Source of the DNA: Streptomyces sp. ISL-87
Lineage (GTDB): Bacteria > Actinomycetota > Actinomycetes > Streptomycetales > Streptomycetaceae
Assembly (NCBI RefSeq): GCF_018614095.1
Contig: NZ_JAGGOY010000022.1
Coordinates: forward strand, 46,678 to 110,677
Reading direction: 5' to 3'
DNA: 64,000 nt
In this document: in pieces, positions 52,884 through 62,700 of the stretch
How the letters are laid out: each line of letters starts with the position of its first letter
Position numbering within the stretch: position 1 is the stretch's first letter
The notes under the pieces: model-generated
The model's database searches: none
Seen by the model: the letters and a program-made list of their open reading frames with translations, nothing else
Told to the model about the DNA's origin: nothing
Made by a program: the position numbers and the translations under genes

Positions 52884-55841
52884 TCAAGTGGGTGGGACGG
52901 GCGTCTCATTATGTGAGCCTCTATGGATGGCCATCGTTCCCCCGGGCGAACCAAGGGCCAGGGCTGGTTGGGCCGCTCCGCCCGGTACTGGGAACGTACC
53001 GCGCACGAGCGCGCGCCGCAGCCTGTACTCGTCGAGAGGGCCGGAAAACGCCATTCCCTGTCCGTGGCTGCACCCCATCGCCCGCAGGGCCATGACCTGC
53101 TCGGGGAGGTCCACCCCGTCGGCCACCGACTGCATGCCGAGGTCGTTTGCGATCCGCAACAGACCGGCGGTGATCTTGTGGATACGGGCGGACTCGACCA
53201 CGCCTTCGACCAGGCCCCGGTCGAGCTTGAGCATGTCCATCGGGAGCCGTCGCAGGGCGCTGATGGCCGCATAGCCGCTGCCGAAGCCGTCCAGGGCGAT
53301 CAGTACGCCGAGCCGCCGCAAGGCCGCGAGACGGCGCTCCAGCTCGTCGAAGGGCACTCTGGGGTCGCTGTCCGCCAGTTCGATCACTAGGGCCCCCGAA
53401 GGCAGCCCGTGCCGGGTCAGCAGGGCTTCCACGGAGCCGCGCGGCATGGAGCGGTCCAGCAGCCGCTGGGCGGACATCCGGACGGCCACCGGCACGTCGT
53501 GCCCGGCCCGGTGCCGCTCGGCGGCCTGCGCCACGGCCTCTTCCAGCAGCCAGCGGCCCAGCTCGGCGGTACGGGACGCGTCCGGGCCGCCCGCTGCCGC
53601 GCCGGCCCTGCCCGCCGCGCCCGCCGCGCCTGACCCGCCGCCCGTCTGGCCCTCGCTGTACTCGGCCACCCGGAGGAATTCCGCGGGTGTGAACAGGATC
53701 CCCTGGGAGGAGCGCCAGCGGGCCTGCGCCGCCAAGGCCGTCACCTCGCCGGTGGCCAGCGAGACCACGGGCTGGTGCAGGAGGGCGAACTCCCCCTCAT
53801 GGAGCGCGGTGCGCAGCCGCCCGGCCAGCTCGGCCTTGCGCACCACCTCGGCCTGCATCTGCGGCGCGTACAGCTCGACCCTGTCCTTGCCGCCCGCCTT
53901 GGCCCGGTACATCGCGAGATCCGCGTTGCGCATCAGGTCCGAAGGGGTGATGCCGGGGTCGGCGAAGGCCACGCCGATGCTGGCGGCGACCCGGACCTCG
54001 CTGCCGGCGATCCGGTACGGCTGGGAGAGGGTGGTGCGCAGCCGGTCGGCGATCTCGTGGACCTGGTACTCGCGGGCGCTGCGGTCGCGGCTGCCGTCGC
54101 CCACGATCAGCGCGGCGAACTCGTCCCCGCCGAGGCGGGCCGCGGTGTCCCCCGCCCGGACCGAGTCCTGGAGCCGGCGGGCGGCCTCCACGAGCAGCTC
54201 GTCGCCCGCCTGGTGGCCGATGGTGTCGTTGACCGCCTTGAACCCGTCGAGGTCGATGAAGAGCACGGCGGTGCTGTGGTCGCCGGCCCGCCGCCCGGTC
54301 AGTGCCCGGCGGACCCGGCGGGTGAACAGGGCCCGGTTGGGCAGATCGGTGAGCGGGTCGTGCTCGGCGCTGTGCTGGAGCTGCGCCTGGAGCCGCACCC
54401 GCTCGGTGACGTCCCGGCTGTTGAGGATGAGGCCGCCCTGGTGGCGGTTGACGGTGGACTCCACGTTGAGCCATTCGCCGCTGCCGGACTTGAAACGGCA
54501 TTCGATGCGGGTGGTGGGCTCCTCGGCCGGCGGTGCGGCGAGGAAGCGGCGGACCTCGTGGACCACCCGGCCGAGGTCGTCGGGGTGGATCAGGGTGGCG
54601 AGCTCGCTGCCGACCAGCTCCTCCGCCTCGCGGCCGTAGACCCCGGCGGCGGCGGGGCTGACGTAGCGCAGGGTCCCGGTGGGCGCGGCGATCATGATGA
54701 CGTCGCTGGAGCCCTGGACCAGGGAGCGGAAGTGGTTCTCCTTCTGGGCCAGTTCCTGGGTCAGCGCGATGTTGTCGAGCAGCATGATGCCCTGCCGGAT
54801 GACTAGGGCGAGCACCACCGTGCAGCCGGTGAAGACGACCATCCGGTCGACCTTCCGGCCGTCCACTACGTTGTAGAGGATCCCGAGGGTGCACACGGCG
54901 GCCGCGAGGTACGGGGTGAGGGCGGGCAGCGAACCGCTGATGGGGCGGCTGTGCGGCCGGTCCACACGCGGATGCGGGGCGACGGGGGCCGGGTGCACGC
55001 GCTGGGCGCCCCAGGGCGCGTACGCGAGGAGCAGCGAGCCGGCGAACCAGCCGGCGTCGAGGAGTTGGCCGGACTGGTAGCCGTCGCTGAGCAGCGGCGA
55101 GGTGAACAGGGCGTCGCTGAGCACGGTCAGGGCCAGCGCCGCGATGGCGGTGTTGACAGCGGAGCGGTTGGTGTCGGAGCGCCGGAAGTGCAGGACCAGG
55201 ACCATCGAGACGAGCGCGATGTCCAGGAGCGGGTAGGCCAGGGAGAGTGCGGCGCTGGGGACGCTGCCGGCGGCGCCGGACTGGGCGGTCCGCGCCGCGT
55301 GTGCGAGGGCCAGGCTCCAGGAGAGGGTGAGCAGGGAGCCGCCGATGAGCCAGGAGTCCAGCCCGAGGCACACCCAACCGGCCCGGGTGACCGGGCGCTT
55401 GGCGAGGACGAGCAGGCCCACGATGGCGGGCGGGGCGAAGCAGAGGAAGGCGTAGTCGGCGAGCGAGGATTTGGGCATCGGCTCCCCGAGGATCACCTCG
55501 TACCAGCCCCAGATCGCGTTGCCGGAGGCGCCCATGAGGGAGGAGAACGCGAACAGGAGCCAGGCGGGGCGCTCACGCCGGTCGATCGTCCGGGCGTAGG
55601 AGAAGCAGGAGACCGCGGCGAGTACGCCGGCCGCGCTGAGCCCGAAGTCACCCATGATCTCGGCGAGTTCCTTCGAACCCCAGCCGAGCGCGGCGCCCAC
55701 GGCGTACCCGCCACTGATCAGTGCGAGGAGCCATTGCGCCGCTAGGCCCCGGCCGCCGTCCGGGGCCGGTTGCCTGGTCAGGAGCGCCGCCCCCGGGGCG
55801 CTCACCGGCCCCCCTCGCCGGCTTGTTTCGGCGCACCCCAT
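52884..55841 (-). CDS. cdgE: CdgE-type membrane GGDEF-EAL protein with degenerate EAL
   Basis: The ~985 residues contain an N-terminal membrane domain of about 8-9 helices (~25-345), a PAS domain (~370-480, HFRSLVQGSSDVIMIAAPTGTLRYVSPAA), a GGDEF domain with an intact RLGGDEFAAL (~568-577) and a C-terminal EAL domain. The GGDEF half should make c-di-GMP, which in Streptomyces holds BldD in its dimeric repressor state. In the EAL half the signature is AQARWR instead of EALLRW, the metal-binding Asn is Arg (VAVRMSAQRL) and DDFG is DGFG, so hydrolysis is unlikely. ATG 55841 with ggaggcg is preferred to 55883. Confidence 0.92.
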   Translation of the reverse strand: MGCAETSRRGGPVSAPGAALLTRQPAPDGGRGLAAQWLLALISGGYAVGAALGWGSKELAEIMGDFGLSAAGVLAAVSCFSYARTIDRRERPAWLLFAFSSLMGASGNAIWGWYEVILGEPMPKSSLADYAFLCFAPPAIVGLLVLAKRPVTRAGWVCLGLDSWLIGGSLLTLSWSLALAHAARTAQSGAAGSVPSAALSLAYPLLDIALVSMVLVLHFRRSDTNRSAVNTAIAALALTVLSDALFTSPLLSDGYQSGQLLDAGWFAGSLLLAYAPWGAQRVHPAPVAPHPRVDRPHSRPISGSLPALTPYLAAAVCTLGILYNVVDGRKVDRMVVFTGCTVVLALVIRQGIMLLDNIALTQELAQKENHFRSLVQGSSDVIMIAAPTGTLRYVSPAAAGVYGREAEELVGSELATLIHPDDLGRVVHEVRRFLAAPPAEEPTTRIECRFKSGSGEWLNVESTVNRHQGGLILNSRDVTERVRLQAQLQHSAEHDPLTDLPNRALFTRRVRRALTGRRAGDHSTAVLFIDLDGFKAVNDTIGHQAGDELLVEAARRLQDSVRAGDTAARLGGDEFAALIVGDGSRDRSAREYQVHEIADRLRTTLSQPYRIAGSEVRVAASIGVAFADPGITPSDLMRNADLAMYRAKAGGKDRVELYAPQMQAEVVRKAELAGRLRTALHEGEFALLHQPVVSLATGEVTALAAQARWRSSQGILFTPAEFLRVAEYSEGQTGGGSGAAGAAGRAGAAAGGPDASRTAELGRWLLEEAVAQAAERHRAGHDVPVAVRMSAQRLLDRSMPRGSVEALLTRHGLPSGALVIELADSDPRVPFDELERRLAALRRLGVLIALDGFGSGYAAISALRRLPMDMLKLDRGLVEGVVESARIHKITAGLLRIANDLGMQSVADGVDLPEQVMALRAMGCSHGQGMAFSGPLDEYRLRRALVRGTFPVPGGAAQPALALGSPGGTMAIHRGSHNETPVPPT

Positions 55842-55982
55842 CGTCGCCTCCGACGGCTCTGCCGCTTCGGATCTTTCGCCCATTGGCCGTGCATCGCCCG
55901 TCGCCCCCCAAAGTGTCCGATCACTCCCCAGCGCCAGACGTTCGTGGCGCAGCCCCTTGTTCCGGACGATACACCACTTTCG

Positions 55983-55995
55983 TCACTCAGGGACA
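55983..55995. promoter_or_regulatory. BldD-box-like sequence upstream of cdgE
   Basis: tcactcagggaca fits the BldD pattern TnACnC(A/T)GnGTnA except for A in place of T at one position. It lies ~145 bp upstream of the cdgE start. No other motif was seen in the 55842-56078 gap. Confidence 0.35.
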
Positions 55996-56078
55996 GGGGT
56001 TCTCTACGCTCCGTTACCAAGGAGGGAGTTGCAGGCACAGCCCGCACTCGGGTGAACGCGGAGCGTGGGCAGCGCGCG

Positions 56079-57026
56079 TCACTCGGTGATCAGCACCGTG
56101 TTCTCCACGGGCTCACCCGCGGCGAACCGGGTGAGCTGGCGCGCGATCAGCCGCTTGGCCCGCGGCTCGAACGCGGTGCTGCTGCCGCCGACATGGGGCG
56201 TGATCAGGACATTCGGAGCATGCCAGAGCGGGTGGCCGGCGGGCAGCGGTTCCGGGTCGGTGACATCGAGCGCCGCGCGCAGCCGGCCCGACTGGAGTTC
56301 GGCGAGCAGGGACTTGGTGTCGACGACGGGGCCGCGCGCCACGTTCACGAGCAGGGCGCCGTCCTTCATCCGGCTCAGGAAATCGGCGCCGGCCAGGCCC
56401 CGGGTGGCGTCGGTCAGCGGGGTGGAGAGGATCACCACGTCGGCGTCCGGGAGCAGTCGCGGCAGGTCGGCGAGGGCGTGCACGGATCCCCGGGCGGTGT
56501 CGCGCGCCGACCGTGCCACGCGGGTGACCGGCCCGCACTCGAAGGGCACGAGCCGGTCCTCGACGGCCGCGCCGACCGATCCGTAGCCGACGATCAGGAC
56601 GGACTTGTCGGCGAGGGCGTCGTAGAAACCGCCGTGCCACTCCTCGCGGCCCTGGCCGCGCACCATGCCGGGAATCCCGCGCAGCGCGGCGAGGACGAGG
56701 GTGAGGGCGAGCTCGGCGGTGCTCGCGTCGTGGACACCGCGCGCGTTGCACAGCCGTACGCCGCGGTGCAGGGCGGCGAGGCCGCCCATGACGTCGTCGA
56801 CGCCGGCGGTCAGGGTCTGGATCACCTCCAGGCGGGGCATGGCCGCCAGCGGGCGCAGGGTCACCTCGGAGGGCTTCATATAGGGGGCGACGTAGAAGAC
56901 GCAAGGCCCCGGGTCCGCCGGGAACGCGTCCTCGCCGTCCCACTGGCGGTACCGGAAGCCGGTGGGAAGGCCGTCGATCTCTTCTGCGGGGAAGGGGAGC
57001 CAGACGTCCCCGGTCGTTGCGCTCAT
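56079..57026 (-). CDS. D-isomer-specific 2-hydroxyacid dehydrogenase
   Basis: The 315-residue NAD(P) oxidoreductase has ARGVHDASTAELALTLVLAALR, the dinucleotide loop SVLIVGYGSVGAAVEDRLVPFE, VVILSTPLTDATRGLAG, LVNVARGPVVDTKSLLAEL and the catalytic His in NVLITPHVGGSS. It resembles glyoxylate/hydroxypyruvate or phosphonate-type dehydrogenases; substrate unknown. ATG 57026 follows TAGCCT by seven bases, suggesting a leaderless message. It is divergent from the aldo/keto reductase gene. Confidence 0.9.
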   Translation of the reverse strand: MSATTGDVWLPFPAEEIDGLPTGFRYRQWDGEDAFPADPGPCVFYVAPYMKPSEVTLRPLAAMPRLEVIQTLTAGVDDVMGGLAALHRGVRLCNARGVHDASTAELALTLVLAALRGIPGMVRGQGREEWHGGFYDALADKSVLIVGYGSVGAAVEDRLVPFECGPVTRVARSARDTARGSVHALADLPRLLPDADVVILSTPLTDATRGLAGADFLSRMKDGALLVNVARGPVVDTKSLLAELQSGRLRAALDVTDPEPLPAGHPLWHAPNVLITPHVGGSSTAFEPRAKRLIARQLTRFAAGEPVENTVLITE

Positions 57027-57097
57027 GACCCGGAGGCTATGCGAACGGATGTGGATCAAGCCGTTAGTTTGTTTCCGGACCGGGAGGGGGACGCACG

Positions 57098-58117
57098 GTG
57101 GAGCGCAGGTCGATCGGGTCGGGACCGCTGAGGGTGGGCGCCGTCGGGCTCGGCTGCATGCCGATGAGCTGGGCGTACGCGCCCTCGCGGCGCCACGGCG
57201 AGGAGTCGCTGCGCACCGTCCACACGGCGCTGGACCTGGGGGCGAACCTGCTGGACACGGCGGACGTGTACGGGCCGTTCACCAACGAGCTGGTGCTGGG
57301 GCGGGTGCTGAAGGAGCGGCGGTCCGAGGCATTCGTGTCGGCCAAGGTGGGGCTGCGGGCCGGCGAACAGCACGTGGTGGCCGACGGGAGGCCCGGCTAT
57401 GTGCGGCGGGCCTGCGACGCCTCGCTGCGGCGGCTGCGGACGGATGTCATAGACCTCTACCAGCTGCACCGGGTGGACCCTGAGGTTCCGGTCGAGGAGA
57501 CCTGGGGCGCGATGGCGGAGCTGGTGGGCGCCGGAAAGGTACGGGCGCTCGGGTTCTGCGCGCTGGGCGCCGGAGCCGGGCCGGGGGCCGGGCGGCGCGG
57601 GGACCGGGCGTACGGGGCGACCGTGCGGCACCTGGAACGGGCGCAGCAGGTGTTCCCGGTGAGCGCGGTGCAGGCGGAGCTGTCGGTGTGGTCGCCGGAG
57701 GCGGCGTGGCAGCTGCTTCCGTGGTGTGCGGCGCGCGGGGTTGGTGTGCTGGCGGCGATGCCGCTGGGCAGCGGGTTCCTGACCGGGACGCTCACTCCGG
57801 GCGAGGGCTTCGAGTCGCAGGATGTGCGGGCCCGGCATTCGCGGTTCACGGCGTATGCGATGGCTGCGAACCAGGTGCTGGTGGCGGGGCTGCGGCGGGT
57901 CGCGCGGCGGCACGGCGAGGTGGGCGGGGTGCCGGTGACGGCGGCGCAGGTGGCGCTGGCGTGGGTGCTGGCGCAGGGGCCTCATGTGGTGCCGGTGCCG
58001 GGGGCGGACCGGGCGCAGTGGGCGGCGGAGAACGCGCGGGCGGCGGAGGTCCGGCTCACGACGGGGGACCTGGCCGAGATAGCGGGTCTGCCGGCCGCCG
58101 TGGGAGCCTGGGACTGA
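57098..58117 (+). CDS. Aldo/keto reductase
   Basis: The 339-residue (beta/alpha)8 oxidoreductase has VGLGCMPMSWAYAP, the catalytic tetrad region LDTADVYGPFTNE (Asp, Tyr), FVSAKVGL (Lys) and YQLHRVD (His), and the cofactor-binding VPVPGADRAQWAAENARA. An Ala/Gly-rich insert (GAGAGPGAGRRG) is unusual for the family. The GTG start has gggaggggg upstream. It shares its 71-bp upstream region with the hydroxyacid dehydrogenase. Substrate unknown. Confidence 0.9.
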   Translation: MERRSIGSGPLRVGAVGLGCMPMSWAYAPSRRHGEESLRTVHTALDLGANLLDTADVYGPFTNELVLGRVLKERRSEAFVSAKVGLRAGEQHVVADGRPGYVRRACDASLRRLRTDVIDLYQLHRVDPEVPVEETWGAMAELVGAGKVRALGFCALGAGAGPGAGRRGDRAYGATVRHLERAQQVFPVSAVQAELSVWSPEAAWQLLPWCAARGVGVLAAMPLGSGFLTGTLTPGEGFESQDVRARHSRFTAYAMAANQVLVAGLRRVARRHGEVGGVPVTAAQVALAWVLAQGPHVVPVPGADRAQWAAENARAAEVRLTTGDLAEIAGLPAAVGAWD

Positions 58118-58276
58118 TCCCCCTCCCACCGTCCGCTCCCACTGCCCTCATCCGGTTCCCTCAGCCGCGTCCCACATCCACTCGATCGGGTGTACGAGCG
58201 GTGGAACTTCGGGAACCGCCGGAGCTGTTGAGACAGATGAAAGGGCAGGATCGGGGGACCGGAGGGGAGCAGGACG

Positions 58277-59479
58277 ATGCGATACGGACGGTACGAGGGG
58301 CAGGGCGCGCGGCGTCGAAGCGCGCTGGCGGCGGCCGCGCTGGCCGGATGCGGTGTGGTGCTGGCGGCGGGGTGCTCGCCGGCGGGCGGGGAGGGGGCGC
58401 GGGCGGGGAGCTCGCCACCGGTGACGGCGTCGGCCGGCTCCTCGGCGAGACCGTCCGGTTCCCCGGAGGCGTCCGGAGCGCCCGCGAAGGGCTCGGTGAC
58501 GGTGACCGGCGAGGTCGCCAAGGGCCTGGAGTCCCCGTGGGGCGTGGCCCCGCTGCCCGACGGGGACCTGCTGGTCGCCTCGCGGGACAAGGGGACGATC
58601 AGCAGGGTCGAGGTCGGCTCGGGCAAGGTGACGCCGATCGGCGAGGTGCCCGGGGTGGCGCCGGGCGGCGAGGGCGGGCTGCTGGGTCTCGCCCTGTCCC
58701 CCGGGTTCGCCTCGGACAAGATGGTGTACGCGTATTTCACGACGGAGTCGGACAACCGCATCGCCCGGATGCGCTATGACGAGCACCGGGATCCCGGCCA
58801 GCAACTGGGCGCGCCCGACACGGTGCTCCGGGGCATCCCCAAGGGCCTCATCCACAACGGCGGCCGGATCGCCTTCGGCCCGGACAAGATGCTCTATGCG
58901 GGGACCGGCGAGACGGGTGACGGCGGGCTCGCGCAGGACAAGAAGTCGCTGGGCGGCAAGATCCTTCGGATGACGCCGGACGGGGATCCGGTGCACGGCA
59001 ATCCGGAGGCGGATTCGGTCGTCTACTCCTACGGGCACCGCAATGTGCAGGGGCTCGCCTGGGACAAGGACAAGCGGCTGTGGGCGGCCGAGTTCGGGCA
59101 GAACACCTGGGACGAGCTGAATCTCATCGAGCCCGGCGGCAACTACGGCTGGCCCGAGGCGGAGGGCAAGGCCGGCAGACCGGGCTTGCGGGACCCGGTG
59201 GCCGTGTGGAAGACCGACGAGGCCTCGCCGAGCGGGATCGCCGTGGCGCAGGGGTCGGTGTGGATGGCCGCGCTGAAGGGCGAGCGGCTGTGGCGGATCC
59301 CGCTCGCCGGGGCTTCCCCGGTGGCGGAGCCGGAGACCTTCCTGGAGGGGAAGTACGGCCGGCTGCGCACGGTGGTCTCCCTCGGCGGGGACAGACTGCT
59401 GCTGGTCACGAGCGAGACGGACGGGCGCGGGTCGCCGGAAGCGGGCGACGACAGGATCCTGACACTGACGGTGCGGTAA
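58277..59479 (+). CDS. PQQ-dependent sugar-dehydrogenase-like lipoprotein
   Basis: The 400-residue protein has a lipoprotein signal (lipobox LAAGC at ~29-33), a Ser/Ala/Pro-rich linker (~35-70) and a six-bladed beta-propeller of the soluble glucose dehydrogenase family: LESPWGVAPLPDGDLLVASRD, GGEGGLLGLALSPGFASDKMVYAYFT, YSYGHRNVQGLAWDKDKRLWAAEFGQNTWDELNLIEPGGNYGWP. It probably oxidises a sugar at the cell surface. The ATG follows ggaggggag. No PQQ synthesis genes are in the window. Confidence 0.92.
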   Translation: MRYGRYEGQGARRRSALAAAALAGCGVVLAAGCSPAGGEGARAGSSPPVTASAGSSARPSGSPEASGAPAKGSVTVTGEVAKGLESPWGVAPLPDGDLLVASRDKGTISRVEVGSGKVTPIGEVPGVAPGGEGGLLGLALSPGFASDKMVYAYFTTESDNRIARMRYDEHRDPGQQLGAPDTVLRGIPKGLIHNGGRIAFGPDKMLYAGTGETGDGGLAQDKKSLGGKILRMTPDGDPVHGNPEADSVVYSYGHRNVQGLAWDKDKRLWAAEFGQNTWDELNLIEPGGNYGWPEAEGKAGRPGLRDPVAVWKTDEASPSGIAVAQGSVWMAALKGERLWRIPLAGASPVAEPETFLEGKYGRLRTVVSLGGDRLLLVTSETDGRGSPEAGDDRILTLTVR

Positions 59480-59512
59480 CCGGCGTGGCCCCGGCAGGGG
59501 AGGGAAGGCGCG

Positions 59513-59695
59513 GTGGACGCGATGTTCAACATGTTCGAGGAGCTGTTCAGCCCGGGACGCAAGCACACGGACGAGGAGACCAAGCGGCTGGAGCTGTCCC
59601 GGGTCGATGTGAATGACGGCGACCCGGGACGGGGTCCGATAGATCTCGACTCCGGCAAGGTGCTCATACGCCTGGACGAGCAGCCTCCGCGGTAG
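59513..59695 (+). CDS. Small conserved protein, DUF6191-like (60 aa)
   Basis: The 60-residue acidic protein has MFNMFEELFSPGRKHTDEETKRLEL and a GPIDLDSGKVLIRL tail. Such proteins are widespread in Streptomyces and have no known function. The GTG at 59513 (ATG 59522 is the alternative) has gggagggaagg before it. It lies 33 bp after the sugar dehydrogenase and is probably co-transcribed. Confidence 0.8.
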   Translation: MDAMFNMFEELFSPGRKHTDEETKRLELSRVDVNDGDPGRGPIDLDSGKVLIRLDEQPPR

Positions 59696-59733
59696 CGGGG
59701 GCCGGCCTGATGCGGGTGTCCGGCGTACTGGTG

Positions 59734-62700
59734 CTATCGGGCGGCAGGTGCGAACAGCCGGAGCCGGTGGGCGAGAGCGGCTGCCTCGCCCCGGCCGGCC
59801 ACGCCCAGCTTGGCCAGGATGTTCGAGACGTGCACGCTGGCCGTCTTCGGGGAGATGAACAGCTCCTCGGCGATCTGGCGGTTGCTGTTGCCGGCCGCGA
59901 CCAGGCGCAGGACGTCCCGTTCGCGGCTGGTCAGGCCGAGGGCCTCGGCCGGGTCGGTGTCCGGTACGGGCGGGGCCGGGGGCGCTTCGGGGCCGAGCGG
60001 AAGCCGGGCGCGCTGTGCCAGCAGGCCCAGGTCCTCGCGCAGCCGGCGTGAGCCGAGCCCGTCGGCGGTGGCGTAGGCCTGGCAGAGCAGGGCGGCGGCC
60101 TGGTCCCGGTCGCGGCCGGCGGCCAGCAGGGCCTCGGCGAGCCGGTGGCGGGCACGGGCCAGCAGGTACGGGCGCTCCAGCGGGCGGATGGCCTGCTCGA
60201 CGGCGGTCCAGTCGGCGACGGTATCCCGTTCCTCGGCCCGGCGCAGCTCGGCCCGCAGGAACTCGGCGTGGGCGGTCCACAACGGCACCGGGGTGGCCAG
60301 GCCCGCGGCGGCGGTGCGCAGCACGTCCAGGGCGGCTCGGCGGCCGGCATCGGCGACCGGGAGTCCCCGGGCGTCGGCCTCGGCCGAGGCCCCCGCGAGC
60401 AGCAGCGGCCAGGCGTAGCGGTGGTGGCCGAGGGGGAACCCGTAGGCGATCGCGTCGGCTATCTCGGTCCGGACGTCGGCTATCCGGCCCTCCCCCACGG
60501 CCAGGCCGACCGCCAGGCGGAACAGCGGTATGCGGTGCTGGGGCTGGGTGTCGTGGGTGCCGAAGTGCGCGTAGGCGGCCGCGAGCTGGGTGGCTGCCTC
60601 GGTCAGTTCGCCGCGGGCCAGTGCCAGGTAGGAGAGCCGTGCCGAGGCGGCGCCGCGCGGGGCGGCGCTCTGGCCGACGCGCAGGGTGCGCCGGGCCGCC
60701 TCGGCGGCCTCGTCCCAGCGGCCGAGGCCGTACAGGCTCTCCGCCATGTTTCCGCTGATCCACGCCTCGGTGTCCAGCAGCCGGGACTTGTGGACGAGTT
60801 CAACGCCCTGTTCGGCCAGTTCCACGGCTTCCCGGGACCGGCCCATACTTTCCAACTGAGAGCTGAGGTTGATATGTGCACGACCCGCCAGCATCACGAG
60901 CCCGAGTTCGGTGGCCCGCTTCCTGACCGCGTGCATCTCGGCGAGGCCGCGTTCGGGGTCGCCGGAGTCGGTGAGCAGGCAGCCGACCGTGATCCGGGCA
61001 TTGAGCTCGATCTCCTCGGCGCCGAGCATGCGCGCGTACTCCACGGCCCGTTCGGCGGCTTCGAGGTTGCCGGGGCCCGGGTTGTGGAGCATGCCCCAGC
61101 CCGCGGCCCGGACCAGGACCTGGGCGTGCACTTGCGACGGGGGCAGCCCCCGGACGAGTTCCTGGGCCTTGGCGAGTTCCTCCCAGCCGTCGCCGCGGGC
61201 GAGGCTGGAGACCAGCGAGGAGCGCTCGGACCAGAACCAGGCGGAGCGGAGCGGGTCCTCGTCCTCCTCCAGCAGGCGCAGCGCGAGCTTGGTGAGCTTC
61301 AGAGCACGCTCGCGCTCCCCGCCGAACCGGGCCGCGACGGTCGCCTCGGCGAGCAGGTCGAGGCGGGCCAGCGGGGTGGTGGCCGGGTCGCAGCCGCAGG
61401 GGGGATACACCTCGGTGTAGTCCGCCGGGCGCAACTCCGCGCGCACCTCCTCCGGCGCGCTCTCCCACAGGTCCAATGCCCGTTCCAGCAGCCGCAGTTG
61501 TTCGGAGTAGGCGTGCCGGCGGCGGGCGGCCACCGAGGCGGCGAGTACCGCGGGCAGCGCCTTGGCGGGGGCGTTGGCGTAGTACCAGTAGCTGGCCATC
61601 CGGATGACCCGCTCCTCGGCGCGGACGAGGGAGTCGTCGTCCTCCATGGCCTCGGCGTAGCGGCGGTTGACGCGGGCGCGCTCGCCGGGCAGCAGGTCGT
61701 CGCTGACGGCCTCGCGGACCAGCGAGTGGCGAAAGCGGTAGCCGTCGCCGTCGGGGGTGGCGAGGAGGATGTTGGCGCCGACGGCCGCGCGCAGGGCCTC
61801 GATCAGCTCGTCCTCGGTCAGCCCGGCGACGGCGCGCAGCAGCGGGTACTCGACGGTGGAGCCGCCCTCGGCGACGATGCGCACCACGCGCTGGGCGGCG
61901 TCCGGGAGAACCTCGACGCGGACGAGCAGCAGATCGCGCAGGGATTCGGTGAGCCCGGTGCGGCAGCCGCTGGCCCGGGAGGCGACGAGTTCCTCGACGA
62001 AGAAGGCGTTGCCGTCGGAGCGCTCGAACACGGAGTCAACGAAGGCCTCGTCGGGCTGCGAGGCGAGGATGCCGGCGAGCTGGCGACGCACCTCGGCCCG
62101 GTTGAAGCGGGGCAGTTCGATCCGGTGGACGGTGCGGAGCCGGTCCAGTTCGGCGAGCAGCGGGCGCAGCGGGTGGCGACGGTGGACGTCGTCGGCTCGG
62201 TAGGTGGCGACGACGACGAGGCGGCCGCGGCCGAGGGTGCGGAACAGATAGGCGAGCAGGTGCCGGGTGGAGGTGTCGGCCCAGTGCAGGTCCTCCAGGA
62301 CGAGGACGACGGTGCGGTCGCAAGCGAGCCGTTCCAGCATCCGGGCCGTCAGCTCGAAGAGCCGGGCGGTGCTTTCCTCGTCGTGCGGGCCCCGGAGGGT
62401 CTCGCCGAGTTCCGGGAGGATCCGGGCGAGTTCGTCCTCCTGGCCGGCGGCAGCGGCGGCCAGTTCGTCGGGGAGCTGGCGGCGCAGACTGCGCAGAGCA
62501 GTGGAAAAGGGGGCGAAGGGAAGCCCCTCCGCCCCGATCTCCACACAGCCTCCGACGGCCACGACCGCGCCGCGGCGGGTCGCCTCGCAGAGGAACTCCT
62601 CCGTGAGGCGGGTCTTGCCGACCCCGGCCTCTCCCCCGATGAGCAGGGCCTGCGGCTCTTTGCCGGCGGCGCGGTTCAGGGCGTCGACGAGGACGGCCAG

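Noticed and set aside
58148..60763. 871-codon minus-strand frame opposite the sugar dehydrogenase
   Set aside because: Arg/Pro/Gly-rich, out of frame with the LAL gene it overlaps, and against clear plus-strand propeller motifs.
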